A DNA stretch of 64,000 nucleotides from Candidatus Melainabacteria bacterium (GCA_003258725.1 QHMG01000006.1:55124-119123), one strand, 5' to 3'; positions 1 to 8,747 are shown, numbered from the stretch's first letter. The notes: generated by a model from the letters alone, not told the origin. Numbers and translations are program-made.

Positions 1-408
1 AGGATTTGAACCTTCTGTAATGTATGTTCCTTCTTTATCTCCATAATATGAGAATAAATGACATTTGTCATAAGTTGCAATAAGTTCGCCGTTTCTGTTG
101 ATTACAGGGCAGGTGTTAAACATTTTATCATCTTTTTTTGTAATAAAACTTCCGCCAATAATGTTTACGTTATGCGCTTTTGCAAGTTCTGACAAGGTTC
201 TAATAACTTCGCTATCTTCAAGGTATTCTGCGGATTGTGTAAAATAGTCGCAAGCCCAGCCCACAGTCCAAACCTCTGGTAAAACTATTACGTCGGTTTC
301 TGGCTTAGCGTTGTCATTTATTAATTCTTGAATCTTTGTGATATTTTGTTGTTTATCCCCAAGTTCAGATGACATTTGAATTGCCATCACGTTAATTTTT
401 TTTGTCAT
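1..408 (-). CDS. carbon-nitrogen hydrolase (nitrilase/omega-amidase family), 3' part off the window
   Basis: N-terminal 136 residues of a nitrilase-superfamily amidohydrolase; the rest, including the catalytic Cys, lies beyond base 1. The frame opens MTKKINVMAIQMSSELGDKQ and carries the catalytic Glu in VLPEVWTVGW (about residue 45) and the catalytic Lys in YDKCHLF (about residue 116). The family hydrolyses non-peptide C-N bonds. The spacing and the YDKCHLF context resemble omega-amidase-type members, but the substrate cannot be told from this half. The ATG overlaps the upstream acyltransferase stop (ATGA), so the two are probably translationally coupled, downstream of the histidine kinase. 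Confidence 0.88.
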   Translation of the reverse strand, partial: MTKKINVMAIQMSSELGDKQQNITKIQELINDNAKPETDVIVLPEVWTVGWACDYFTQSAEYLEDSEVIRTLSELAKAHNVNIIGGSFITKKDDKMFNTCPVINRNGELIATYDKCHLFSYYGDKEGTYITEGSNP

Positions 409-1109
409 TTTTGTTTTTTGTATGCCTCTTTAAAAGCCTCAGGAGCTTTTCTATCCAAGTCTAGTAGCGCTTCTTTAAGTTGTTGCTTTACTCTAATATC
501 TTCTTCAACATCTGCATCTTCTGAGATGTAAATTGGTTCTCCGTATAAGTTTACGATTTTTGTGAAACCCATTGGTATTTGAAATTTATCCCAAGTTGGT
601 AAATTTAACATACTTTTGTTAGGAGAATACCATGTCATCGGAATTATTGCTGCGCCTGTTTTTTTAGCAACCTTGATAACTCCGTTTTTGACTTCGTGGA
701 AAGGACCCGCAGGGCCGTCAACCATAATTGCAACATTTTGCCCATCTTTTAAGCGTTCAATCATTTGCAAAGTTGCTTGCATACCGCCTTTACGACGTTC
801 GCCTTGATTATCCTTTGAACCCCTGATAGTGTTAAATCCCCATTTGTGTACTACTCTCGCAATAATTTCGCCGTCATCAGAACGGCTAATTAAGATGTTT
901 ACATTCTTTCTTTTTTCAAAAGGAATGCCGTGAAGAGAGCATTGTTGAGCATGCCACATCGCAAAAATAACGTTTTGTTCTTGTTTGGGATAGTTTACGT
1001 TTCTAATTTCAATCATTCTTTCAAGAACTCTGAATAGCTTATAAACTGCTTCAGATGCAAATCCCAATGCTTTATTATTGTCAATATGTAATGCTTTTAA
1101 TATATCCAT
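405..1109 (-). CDS. DUF374 / lysophospholipid acyltransferase-like protein
   Basis: A 234-residue member of the DUF374 branch of the LPLAT acyltransferase superfamily. Visible family motifs are FAMWHAQQ (about 50-57, the active-site His region), ISRSDDGE (about 74-81), a TIRGS block and MVDGPAGP (about 129-136). Such proteins often sit near lipid A or phospholipid genes and are thought to move acyl chains at the inner membrane, but their substrates are mostly unproven. There is no clear N-terminal membrane helix. It is 21 bp downstream of the histidine kinase and overlaps the nitrilase gene by 4 bp, so the three probably share a transcript. Family assignment is firm, function only general. 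Confidence 0.85.
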   Translation of the reverse strand: MDILKALHIDNNKALGFASEAVYKLFRVLERMIEIRNVNYPKQEQNVIFAMWHAQQCSLHGIPFEKRKNVNILISRSDDGEIIARVVHKWGFNTIRGSKDNQGERRKGGMQATLQMIERLKDGQNVAIMVDGPAGPFHEVKNGVIKVAKKTGAAIIPMTWYSPNKSMLNLPTWDKFQIPMGFTKIVNLYGEPIYISEDADVEEDIRVKQQLKEALLDLDRKAPEAFKEAYKKQK

Positions 1110-1130
1110 ATCTGTATTATACTATAAAAT

Positions 1131-2426
1131 TTAATTATTAGTGATTTTGTTAATATTAGGGATACGGATACAAAACTCTGTCCCGTGTCCTTCTTTACTA
1201 TTTACAGTAATTTCGCCACCGTGTGATTTAGTAATTTGTTGAGCTAAATATAGTCCTAAACCTGTTCCAATCTTACGAAATTTCTTTGCTGTTGAATAAT
1301 ATTTTTTGAAAACCATTTTTAAATCATCTTCAGAAATACCTTTTCCGTGGTCTATTACTGAAATATTCACATCTGTTGCCGTTTTTACAACTTTTATATC
1401 AATGTTTTTGTCTGTATCACTATGTACAATTGCGTTTTGGATTAAGTTTTTAATAACACGTTTTAACTGCATTTTGTCAGCTGTAATCGTAATATTTTCG
1501 TACTCTTTAAACTTAATTTTCATATTGCTTTTCTCTGCAATAGAGTTCATTTCATTAACAATTTCCTTGATAAATGGGTTAATTTCAAATTCTTCAAGAT
1601 ATAAAACAACACCATTTTCTTTGATTTTGTATGTTTCAAGAAGAACCTGTACAAGTTCAATTAATTCTTGATTTGAAACCTGCATATTTTTAATGGCTTC
1701 TTTTTGTTTGTTATTAATTGGTCCAAATTTTTCATCAAGTAAAAATTCCAAGATATTTGATTCTGCGATTATTGGCACTTTTAAATCGTGAGTAAGCGTT
1801 GCAACAAAATCTTCTTTCAAATGTTCCAATTCTTTTTGGTTTGTAATATTTTTCAAAAGAACGATATAACGCTTCTTTTTATCTTCAAGTTGAAGTTTCA
1901 TAGTTGTAGCTTCAAAGGCATCATCTGAATATGATTTTATAAACACTTCTGTATTTTCTAACTTTTCAACAGGAGTTTCATCGGGGATATGAATGTATTC
2001 CAAAATATTTTTTCTGATAATTTCTTTGCCTTTTACGTTAAACCATTGCAAAACTTTTGGAGTGGCTCTTAAAATTTTGTATTTTTTATCAACAATAAGC
2101 AAACCATCAGAAAGTGAGTTCAAAATAGCTTCTAAAAATTTATTTTGGTGAATTAATTCCGTTTGTTGTTGTGTAACTTCTCGTTCTTTTTCGTTTAAAG
2201 AGTCAATAAGTTGGTTTACGCTATCTGTCAAGGTTTCATAAGATTCAGGGTTGATTTTTTTTATCTTTTTGCCCAAATCTCCATATCTGACTGACATCAA
2301 GGTTTCATTTACAACTCCCAAATAATCGTTCATCTTCGACCAACGTTGTGTTGTCTTTTTTGACACAATCAACAGCATCAAAAATATGAATATTACGAAT
2401 AAATTAAGTGCGAAGAACCAAATCAT
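1131..2426 (-). CDS. membrane sensor histidine kinase (HAMP-like, PAS, HisKA, HATPase)
   Basis: A 431-residue kinase. Order: one N-terminal membrane helix (residues 2-22), a HAMP-like/coiled linker (about 25-95), a PAS domain (about 95-195), a HisKA dimerisation domain with phospho-acceptor His213 in LTHDLKVP, and a C-terminal ATPase with N box NLIQNA, G1 DHGKGI and G2 GTGLGL. With a single helix and almost no periplasmic part it probably senses through the cytoplasmic PAS domain. All catalytic boxes look intact. No response regulator is adjacent, so its partner is unknown. It is the first gene of the minus-strand kinase-acyltransferase-nitrilase group. Confidence 0.92.
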   Translation of the reverse strand: MIWFFALNLFVIFIFLMLLIVSKKTTQRWSKMNDYLGVVNETLMSVRYGDLGKKIKKINPESYETLTDSVNQLIDSLNEKEREVTQQQTELIHQNKFLEAILNSLSDGLLIVDKKYKILRATPKVLQWFNVKGKEIIRKNILEYIHIPDETPVEKLENTEVFIKSYSDDAFEATTMKLQLEDKKKRYIVLLKNITNQKELEHLKEDFVATLTHDLKVPIIAESNILEFLLDEKFGPINNKQKEAIKNMQVSNQELIELVQVLLETYKIKENGVVLYLEEFEINPFIKEIVNEMNSIAEKSNMKIKFKEYENITITADKMQLKRVIKNLIQNAIVHSDTDKNIDIKVVKTATDVNISVIDHGKGISEDDLKMVFKKYYSTAKKFRKIGTGLGLYLAQQITKSHGGEITVNSKEGHGTEFCIRIPNINKITNN

Positions 2427-2513
2427 ATATTATAAACCCTTATTGTATTTCTTTTCTGTTTTTATGTTACTATATTAATAATTCAAATTCAACGATTATT
2501 AAGTGAGGCACTT

Positions 2514-3110
2514 ATGAAAAAGTATTATTTATTATTAATGACTCTAATTTTTGTAACACAGGCATCTTATGCGGATAGTATGTTTCCAGCTAGTATTAGA
2601 AGCGCATTGAAACATTCAACAGATGTAAACTATATTTCTGTTGTAATCGCTTTGGGTGTTGTGATTATGTTAATTTATATCACAGGTATTGTTTATGCAA
2701 AGTTAAATATAATTGGTCATAATGCAGTAAAAAAACAATATAAAGGGCTGGATAACGAAAGAATTTTTATTCATTCAACAACTCAAATAGGTAATAATAA
2801 AACTTTGCATGTAATTGAAATTGCGGGTAAAAAACTTTTAATCGGAGTTACAAACGAATCAATCAATTTGATTAAAGATTTAGATGAAAATTCAACTTCA
2901 GTTTCACCTGATGATATGCAATCACTTTTCCAAAAGGAATTGTCAAAAACAATGCCTTTAGATAAAATTTATCCTCAAAATGAAGATACTTACAAGGAAG
3001 AAGAAATTTCAATTGATAAAAAAATACCGGAAGAAATTGAAAATATAAACGATAATCCAACATGTAACAATAATAATGATGATTTTGGTTTATACAAAAA
3101 ATACCTATAA
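2514..3110 (+). CDS. fliO: FliO-like flagellar biosynthesis protein
   Basis: A 198-residue protein with a signal-peptide-like N-terminus (MKKYYLLLMTLIFVTQASYA), a membrane helix at about 44-66, and a FliO/FliZ-type cytoplasmic domain: a short strand-rich stretch with KTLHVIEIAGKKLLIGVT at about 101-118. The C-terminal 60 residues are acidic and Asn-rich. FliO helps assemble the FliP-FliQ-FliR core of the flagellar export gate. The ATG has a GAGG Shine-Dalgarno 5 bases upstream. No other flagellar export gene is nearby, so the call rests on layout and the short LLIGVT-type motif. FliO is poorly conserved; moderate confidence. Confidence 0.68.
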   Translation: MKKYYLLLMTLIFVTQASYADSMFPASIRSALKHSTDVNYISVVIALGVVIMLIYITGIVYAKLNIIGHNAVKKQYKGLDNERIFIHSTTQIGNNKTLHVIEIAGKKLLIGVTNESINLIKDLDENSTSVSPDDMQSLFQKELSKTMPLDKIYPQNEDTYKEEEISIDKKIPEEIENINDNPTCNNNNDDFGLYKKYL

Positions 3111-3175
3111 TTAACACATGGTGAATACGTGATACATGTAGGTATAAATATTACACAAAATTAGAAAGTGAAAAT

Positions 3176-4042
3176 ATGTCTAAAACAGTACAAATTGCAA
3201 ATAAAACCATTGGTGAAAATCAAAATTGTTTTATAACGGCAGAAGTCGGAATTAATCATAATGGAAGCCTTGATTTAGCCAAAAAACTTATTGATATTGC
3301 AGTTGAAACAGGTTGTGATGCAGTAAAGTTTCAAAAAAGAACTGTTGATGTTGTTTATACAAAAGAAGAGTTAGAAAAAGAGCGTGAAAGTGTTTTCGGC
3401 TTTACAAACGGTGACTTAAAACGTGGTTTAGAATTTGGACTTGAGGAATACAAAGAAATAGATAACTATTGCAAGAAAAAAGGCATAATTTGGTATGCAT
3501 CTTGTTGGGATAAAGGTTCAGTAGATTTTATTGAGCAATTTAATCCGCCTTGTTACAAAATTGCATCAGCCTCTTTAACAGATGACGAGCTTTTGAAATA
3601 CACAAAATCAAAAGGTAAACCTATTTTCTTAGCAACTGGCATGAGTACTGTTGAACAAATTGATCATGCAGTCGAAATTTTAGGTACAGATAATTTGGTA
3701 ATTTATCATTGCACTTCAACATATCCAACTGATAATACTGAAATTAATTTGAGAGTTATACCATTTTTGAAAGAACGTTATGGCTGTCCTGTAGGTTTTT
3801 CAGGGCATGAAAAAGGTATTTTGCCTACAATTTTGTCTGTTCAAATCGGTGCATGTGCCGTAGAACGTCATATTACCGTAGATAGAACTCTTTGGGGCTC
3901 TGATCAAGCTGCAAGTTTAGAAAAAGAAGGTTTGTTTAGAACTGTTCGTGATATTCGACAAATTAAAACCATAATTGGTGATGGCGTTAAAAGGGTTTAT
4001 GATAGCGAATTACCAATTATTAAAAAATTGAGAAAGGTTTAA
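3176..4042 (+). CDS. NeuB-like nonulosonate synthase lacking the antifreeze/SAF domain
   Basis: A 288-residue TIM-barrel synthase of the NeuB family, which condenses phosphoenolpyruvate with a hexose or hexosamine (often as a phosphate) to a 9-carbon sugar acid. Seen: AEVGINHNGSLDLAKKLI near the N-terminus, DAVKFQKR, YKIASASL, LATGMST, YHCTSTYPT, GFSGHEKG and VERHITVD, all standard NeuB barrel motifs. Typical NeuB proteins are about 340-350 residues and end in an SAF domain that closes the partner active site; this one stops after the barrel. The KdsC-like phosphatase starts 2 bases after its stop, suggesting a synthase-phosphatase pair making a free acid from a 9-phosphate. The exact product (sialic acid, KDN or other) cannot be read. 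Confidence 0.82.
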   Translation: MSKTVQIANKTIGENQNCFITAEVGINHNGSLDLAKKLIDIAVETGCDAVKFQKRTVDVVYTKEELEKERESVFGFTNGDLKRGLEFGLEEYKEIDNYCKKKGIIWYASCWDKGSVDFIEQFNPPCYKIASASLTDDELLKYTKSKGKPIFLATGMSTVEQIDHAVEILGTDNLVIYHCTSTYPTDNTEINLRVIPFLKERYGCPVGFSGHEKGILPTILSVQIGACAVERHITVDRTLWGSDQAASLEKEGLFRTVRDIRQIKTIIGDGVKRVYDSELPIIKKLRKV

Positions 4043-4043
4043 T

Positions 4044-4523
4044 GTGAGTATTTCAAAAACAGTAAAAATGGTAGTTTCAGACTTTGATGGAATTTTTACA
4101 GATAATACTATAATTATTTCAGAAGATAAAAAAATCTCTAGGCGCATCAGTTTTAAAGATGTTATGGGAGTTTCTTTACTTGTGAAAAATGGATATCAAG
4201 TAGGGATTATTTCTGGTGAAAAAAATTCTGCAATTGAACTTATAGCAGAAACTTTTAAACTAAAAGAGGTTCATCAAGGGATTAGAAATAAAATTGAAGT
4301 TTTAAATGGAATATTGGAAAGAAATAATTTGACCCCAGAAGAAGTTTTGTATGTTGGTGATGATGTAAACGATGCAGAATGTCTTAAACTTGCAGGCACA
4401 AAATATACAGTTCCAAATGCAAATAAAAAGATTAAAACAATTGAAAATATACAAGTAACCTCTGTATGTGGTGGTGACGGTGCTTTTCGTGAAATCGCAG
4501 ATGAAATTTTAGATGTAGAATAA
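4044..4523 (+). CDS. KdsC-like HAD phosphatase
   Basis: A 159-residue HAD hydrolase of the KdsC/C0 type. Motif I is VVSDFDGIFTDN (nucleophile Asp and acid/base Asp), motif II contains IISG, and motif IV is LYVGDDVNDAEC with the Mg-binding aspartates. KdsC removes phosphate from KDO-8-phosphate; relatives act on KDN- or NeuNAc-9-phosphate. Directly following the NeuB-like gene by 2 bases, it most likely dephosphorylates that enzyme's product. The start is GTG; an internal ATG at 4068 would begin just before motif I and is an alternative. No kdsA or kdsB is in the window, so a KDO role is neither shown nor excluded. Confidence 0.8.
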   Translation: MSISKTVKMVVSDFDGIFTDNTIIISEDKKISRRISFKDVMGVSLLVKNGYQVGIISGEKNSAIELIAETFKLKEVHQGIRNKIEVLNGILERNNLTPEEVLYVGDDVNDAECLKLAGTKYTVPNANKKIKTIENIQVTSVCGGDGAFREIADEILDVE

Positions 4524-4528
4524 AACAC

Positions 4529-4556
4529 TTGCAAACCCTTTAATTTGTATTATAAT
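4529..4556 (+). promoter_or_regulatory. sigma70-type promoter for lysC
   Basis: TTGCAA (4529-4534), a 16-base spacer and a perfect TATAAT (4551-4556), 22 bases upstream of the lysC ATG. It separates lysC from the sugar-acid gene pair. Confidence 0.7.
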
Positions 4557-4577
4557 TTTGAATGAATAAGGTTTATT

Positions 4578-5846
4578 ATGCGAAATCTAGTAGTTCAAAA
4601 ATTTGGAGGCACATCAGTTGCCGACACAGATAAAATTAAAAATGTTGCCAATTCAGTAATTAGAGAAAAGAAATTGGGCAATGATGTCGTGGTTGTCGTT
4701 TCAGCAATGGGGCATACAACGGACTATTTGATGAAAATGGCAAAAGATATTAGCGAAGTTCCATCATCTCGAGAATTAGATATGCTTTTATCAACAGGTG
4801 AAGGTGTTTCTATTGCATTGCTATCTATGGCTATTCAGGCTCAAGGATATGATGCAGTAAGTATGAACGCTATGCAAATTGGTATTATTACCGAAAATGT
4901 ACACACAAAAGCAAGAATTATAGATATTAAAACTGATAAATTAAATAAATATTTGTCAGAGGGTAAAATTATTGTTGTTGCAGGATTTCAAGGCGTTACA
5001 GAGGACGGCGAAATTACAACACTAGGCAGAGGTGGTTCTGATACTTCCGCCGTTGCAATTGCGTCAGCACTTAATGCAATACGTTGTGATATTTATACAG
5101 ATGTAGAAGGTGTTTATACAACAGACCCGAGAATTGTTCCAAACGCATCAAAACTAGATGTTGTAACTTATGACGAAATGTTGGAGTTGGCAAGTGTTGG
5201 AGCAAATGTTTTACACCCACGTTCAGTTGAAACAGCAAAGCAATTCAATATGCCATTGAGAGTTAGAAGCAGTTTCAATTTAGAAAACTTGGGTACTTTG
5301 ATTAAAGGAGAGTATGAAGATATGGAAATATGCAGACCCGTTACAGGTGTGGCTGTTGATATGTCAAAGGTAAGGATTGTTGTTTGTGATGTTCCAGATG
5401 AACCAGGGGTTGCAGCGAAGATTTTTACAACTTTAGCAGATGAACATATTTCCGTTGATACAATCATTCAATCTTACGCAAGATTACATAATAATACTAA
5501 TGACATTGCGTTTACTATTAATAAAACAGATTTGCCACGTGCAATGGAACTTTTTGATAAACTTAACGACGAAATTAAAGCCGATAAAATTCACATCGAC
5601 GATAATATCGCTAAAGTTTCTATCGTTGGTGCGGGTATGATTGATAGACCAGGGGTTGCTGCCACTATGTTTGATACATTAGCAGGCCTAAATATTAATA
5701 TCAAAATGATTTCTACAAGTGAAGTTAAAATTAGCTGTCTTGTAGATGCTGGCGTAGCAAATGACGCTTTAAAAGCTTTACACAAAGCCTTTAACTTAGG
5801 TTGTGACGTAATTGCAACAGTTAAAGGCGATTTACCAAATATTTAA
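4578..5846 (+). CDS. lysC: aspartate kinase (monofunctional)
   Basis: A 422-residue aspartokinase, the usual length of a monofunctional enzyme with two C-terminal ACT domains. It phosphorylates aspartate in the first step to lysine, threonine, methionine and diaminopimelate. Seen: KFGGTSVAD at residues 8-16, the FQGVTEDGEITTLGRGGSD nucleotide/substrate region, YTDVEGVYTTDPRIV, and two ACT repeats (about 265-335 and 345-415) with PGVAAKIF and PGVAATMF. The ACT repeats imply feedback inhibition by lysine and/or threonine. It has its own promoter and is followed 11 bases later by the VKOR-DsbA gene. The identification is secure. Confidence 0.97.
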   Translation: MRNLVVQKFGGTSVADTDKIKNVANSVIREKKLGNDVVVVVSAMGHTTDYLMKMAKDISEVPSSRELDMLLSTGEGVSIALLSMAIQAQGYDAVSMNAMQIGIITENVHTKARIIDIKTDKLNKYLSEGKIIVVAGFQGVTEDGEITTLGRGGSDTSAVAIASALNAIRCDIYTDVEGVYTTDPRIVPNASKLDVVTYDEMLELASVGANVLHPRSVETAKQFNMPLRVRSSFNLENLGTLIKGEYEDMEICRPVTGVAVDMSKVRIVVCDVPDEPGVAAKIFTTLADEHISVDTIIQSYARLHNNTNDIAFTINKTDLPRAMELFDKLNDEIKADKIHIDDNIAKVSIVGAGMIDRPGVAATMFDTLAGLNINIKMISTSEVKISCLVDAGVANDALKALHKAFNLGCDVIATVKGDLPNI

Positions 5847-5857
5847 GGAGTTTTTTA

Positions 5858-7111
5858 ATGGAGAATATGCAAAATAACGATAACCAATTCGTAGGTACTT
5901 ATGATATAAAAACATGGAAAAAATGGGCTATCGCTGGTGTTGCACTTGTTGGAGTTATAACTACTATCTACTTGGCAGTAGTTTATTATAAAGCTAACTT
6001 TATGGTTAATGCACACGCAAGTTTCTGCTCAATAAATGATTTTATTGATTGTGATTCTGTTGCAAAAACTAAAGATTCTCAATTTTTGGGTATTCCTTTA
6101 GCATTATGGGGAATGTTTTTGTATACCTTTATTGGCTTAATGATGGGCGCAAAAAAACTTGCTAAAACAAAACTGTTCAAATTTATGGAAGTTTTTAAAA
6201 ATCCTTATGCTTACATTGCTGCATTAGGTGTAATTTCTTTTACAATTTCAATGGTTTTACTTTGTATTAGCTTGTTCCAAATTAAAAAACTTTGCATAAT
6301 GTGCGTTTTGACATACATTTTGGACTTATTAATTGGTATTTTAGCAATGCAAGATTATACAAGAAAAGGTTTTGCTGAAATCTTCAAAATTTCTTTTTAT
6401 GATTTCTTAAGCGCATTAAAAATTAAAAAATATTTAATTGCATTTTTAGTTGTCGCAGTTTGTGGCGTTGCTTTTTTAACTTATACATCAGTATCTTTAA
6501 AACTTGCACCACAAGTTAGACGTATAAATTCTATCCAAAAATTTATAAAAATGAATGAAAAAAAGGAAAATCCTTATGCACCAAAGAGCAATATTTTAGG
6601 TGATGAGAATGGTCAAGTTACATTAGAAGTTTATTCAGACTTCAGATGTCCAATTTGCCAAGTATTTAATATTATTATCTGTAAAACGGTTAGTGAACTT
6701 CAAAATGTAAAAGTAGTTCATCACCAATACCCACTAGATGCTGATTGTAATAAATATATTCCAGGACAAGTTCACCCAGGAGCTTGCGTAATGGCACTTT
6801 ATGCGCTTGCAGCAGAACGTCAAAACAACTATTGGGGCTTTGGTTCTCAATTATACTTAAAGCAACCAATGACAGACTATGATGTTTGGGCAATCGCTTT
6901 AGAACAAGGTATGGATTTGGATAAATTGAAAGCAGATGTTCAAGACCCAGAATTAGTTAAAAAATTAGAAGCTGACATTGACTTAGCGCATCAATATGAC
7001 CTTCATGGTACACCAGCATACTCAATTAATGGTGGAAAAGTGAATATGGGTATTTTACCTGACTTCCAATTAAAAGCTGAATTAATCAAAGTTGGTGCAA
7101 AGAGTAAATAA
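5858..7111 (+). CDS. VKOR-DsbA fusion (disulfide-bond forming membrane protein)
   Basis: A 417-residue fusion of an integral-membrane vitamin K epoxide reductase domain (about 20-210, several helices) to a periplasmic thioredoxin-fold domain (about 245-415). The VKOR part has the loop pair Cys57 and Cys65 and the CxxC C146-I-M-C149 that passes electrons to quinone. The DsbA-like part has C264-P-I-C267 in YSDFRCPIC and a cis-Pro loop HGTPAYS. Fused VKOR proteins are known from cyanobacteria and other bacteria and do the combined job of DsbB and DsbA. A clean AAGGAG Shine-Dalgarno precedes the ATG. queH begins 6 bases after the stop, so they are likely cotranscribed. Confidence 0.92.
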   Translation: MENMQNNDNQFVGTYDIKTWKKWAIAGVALVGVITTIYLAVVYYKANFMVNAHASFCSINDFIDCDSVAKTKDSQFLGIPLALWGMFLYTFIGLMMGAKKLAKTKLFKFMEVFKNPYAYIAALGVISFTISMVLLCISLFQIKKLCIMCVLTYILDLLIGILAMQDYTRKGFAEIFKISFYDFLSALKIKKYLIAFLVVAVCGVAFLTYTSVSLKLAPQVRRINSIQKFIKMNEKKENPYAPKSNILGDENGQVTLEVYSDFRCPICQVFNIIICKTVSELQNVKVVHHQYPLDADCNKYIPGQVHPGACVMALYALAAERQNNYWGFGSQLYLKQPMTDYDVWAIALEQGMDLDKLKADVQDPELVKKLEADIDLAHQYDLHGTPAYSINGGKVNMGILPDFQLKAELIKVGAKSK

Positions 7112-7117
7112 TATCTT

Positions 7118-7666
7118 ATGATTGCAAAAAAAATATTACTTCATGCGTGTTGCGGAATTTGTTCAGCATATCCAATTTTGAACTTGAGAGAATTGGGTTA
7201 TGAGCCAGTAGTGTATTTTTTTAATCCGAATATTTACCCAGAAATGGAGTATCAAAAACGCTTGGAAATGGAGAAAATTCTATGCAAACACCACCAATGC
7301 GAACTCGTTGTAGGAGATTATGACCAACAATTCTATTTTGATACAGTAAAAGGACTTGAAAATGAGCCCGAAAGAGGCAAGCGTTGTGAGGTTTGCTTTA
7401 AACTTCGACTGGAAGAATCAGCAAAAAAGGCGAAAGAGCTTGGAATTGATACTTTTACGACATCAATTGTGATAAGCCCACATAAAAATTTTACTTTGCT
7501 ATCTGAAATCGGTGAAAAAATCGCAAAAAAATATGAATTAGAATACTTGGCAGTAGATTTTAAGAAAAAAGATGGATTTTTGAAAACAAATCGAATTTCT
7601 CGTGAATTGAACTTATATCGTCAAAATTATTGTGGCTGTAAATTTAGTATTAGAACAGATACATAA
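7118..7666 (+). CDS. queH: epoxyqueuosine reductase QueH
   Basis: A 182-residue QueH (formerly DUF208), the non-cobalamin enzyme that reduces epoxyqueuosine to queuosine in tRNA. Seen: HACCGICSAYPI with Cys11, Cys12 and Cys15; a second Cys pair in GKRCEVCFKLRLEE (about 90-93); FTTSIVISPHKN; and a terminal NYCGCKFS. These cysteines match the iron-sulfur and iron ligands described for QueH. It follows the VKOR-DsbA gene by 6 bases with no good Shine-Dalgarno of its own, consistent with coupling. Other queuosine genes are not in the window. Confidence 0.93.
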   Translation: MIAKKILLHACCGICSAYPILNLRELGYEPVVYFFNPNIYPEMEYQKRLEMEKILCKHHQCELVVGDYDQQFYFDTVKGLENEPERGKRCEVCFKLRLEESAKKAKELGIDTFTTSIVISPHKNFTLLSEIGEKIAKKYELEYLAVDFKKKDGFLKTNRISRELNLYRQNYCGCKFSIRTDT

Positions 7667-7699
7667 AAACGATATTTTTTGCTTTACTTTAATATCATA

Positions 7700-7729
7700 T
7701 TGCCAAAATAAAAATCCTTTTGTTATAAT
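7700..7729 (+). promoter_or_regulatory. sigma70-type promoter
   Basis: TTGCCA (7700-7705), an 18-base spacer and TATAAT (7724-7729), about 30 bases before the ATG of the small Cys-rich protein. Confidence 0.62.
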
Positions 7730-7757
7730 GTTTAATATTAAAAAAAGGAGTTTAGTT

Positions 7758-7958
7758 ATGGAATGTAAAAAAGACGAAAACAAATTAGAATGTACTTGTA
7801 CAAGCACAACTTGTAAGAATCGTGGCGTTTGCTGTGATTGTGTAAGACATCACCGAGAAAATGGCGAAATTCCAGGATGTTTCTTTACTGCCGCTGGGGA
7901 AGCCACTTATGATCGTTCAATCGCAAACTTTATAAAGGTAATGTCAAAACATGTTTAA
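7758..7958 (+). CDS. small Cys-rich protein, DUF6485-like
   Basis: A 66-residue protein with eight cysteines: CK near the start, a CTCTSTTC cluster, CCDC and a later GCFF. A CVRHHRENGEIPGCFF block is followed by TYDRSIANFI, the pattern I recall for the DUF6485 family, whose function is unknown. The Cys pattern suggests metal or iron-sulfur binding. The start is ATG at 7758, preceded by AAAGGAG (7744-7750) and a promoter; a longer reading from upstream bases is unlikely. Its end overlaps the next gene by 8 bases. Confidence 0.8.
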   Translation: MECKKDENKLECTCTSTTCKNRGVCCDCVRHHRENGEIPGCFFTAAGEATYDRSIANFIKVMSKHV

Positions 7959-8634
7959 TTTTAAAAGACTTTTAGCTTTATTTACAATTTTAACTTTAAT
8001 GGCTTTTATGCAGGCGAATGCAAAAGTTCTTGATGAAGTTTATTCAGGCGTTTCTGACGGACAAATGATATATTATTCATTTTGTTCTGATAAATGGTAT
8101 TATCAACGACCAGACCAAAAGAAGAAGTGTATTTTAGAGGTTACACGCAGAGTTTCAGAAGGTTCTGGAAGCTACTCTGAGTACGTTTCTCCAATGTATG
8201 ACGTTTATACACCGGCAGGTTCAAATTATGAATTTTTATACAAAGGACGCTTGATAACTTATCATATTTTTGATGTGAAATTCTATGAAATTGTTTATAA
8301 TCATAGGAACAAACAATTCATTGAAGTTCCTCTAGAAGAAAATTTTATCAAAGAAATTTTTAAACACCCAAAAATAATTTATATTTCACAATTTAATGAC
8401 AATCATGAATTAACAGTTAGAAAAAGACCTTTTAAAAAACAAAGATATTTGCTTTTGAATGATACTGATAAATATTTTTACAGATATACTCTTGAAACAC
8501 CAAATAAGAGTAATGTGATAAAAAATCTGTTCTTTGTAAAAAAGCGTAGCGACATAGATTTTGCACACTTTATGGAGGATGTTGAAGAGTTTCCAATGTA
8601 CAAAATTCACATCAAAAATGGTTTAAAATTTTAA
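7951..8634 (+). CDS. secreted protein of unknown function
   Basis: A 227-residue protein I do not recognise. The first 25 residues form a signal peptide (hydrophobic LLALFTILTLMAFM ending QANA before KVLDE). The mature part is rich in Tyr, Phe, Lys and Arg and looks like strand-rich globular protein, with KWYYQRPDQKKKC and a basic RKRPFKKQRYLL stretch. Two cysteines (near FCSDKWYY and KKKCILE) could form a disulfide, fitting the VKOR-DsbA system upstream. It overlaps the small Cys-rich gene by 8 bases and ends at a strong terminator. Confidence 0.72.
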   Translation: MFNFKRLLALFTILTLMAFMQANAKVLDEVYSGVSDGQMIYYSFCSDKWYYQRPDQKKKCILEVTRRVSEGSGSYSEYVSPMYDVYTPAGSNYEFLYKGRLITYHIFDVKFYEIVYNHRNKQFIEVPLEENFIKEIFKHPKIIYISQFNDNHELTVRKRPFKKQRYLLLNDTDKYFYRYTLETPNKSNVIKNLFFVKKRSDIDFAHFMEDVEEFPMYKIHIKNGLKF

Positions 8635-8640
8635 GAAAAA

Positions 8641-8667
8641 AATCCGAGAATTTTCTCGGATTTTTTA
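8641..8667 (+). terminator. rho-independent terminator
   Basis: AATCCGAGAA and TTCTCGGATT form a 10-bp stem followed by a T run, 6 bases after the secreted-protein stop. It closes the unit before the ribosomal protein cluster. Confidence 0.9.
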
Positions 8668-8714
8668 TTGTAACAAAATTATTAAGAAATCTATACAAAC
8701 TAAAAATAACCGTG

Positions 8715-8743
8715 TTGACAGTAAATTTTGTTTGCTATATGAT
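8715..8743 (+). promoter_or_regulatory. consensus promoter of the S10 ribosomal protein cluster
   Basis: Perfect TTGACA (8715-8720), 17-base spacer and TATGAT (8738-8743). The predicted start is near 8750, giving rpsJ a leader of about 90 bases. This is one of the best sigma70-like promoters in the window, as expected for ribosomal protein genes. Confidence 0.88.
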
Positions 8744-8747
8744 TTTT

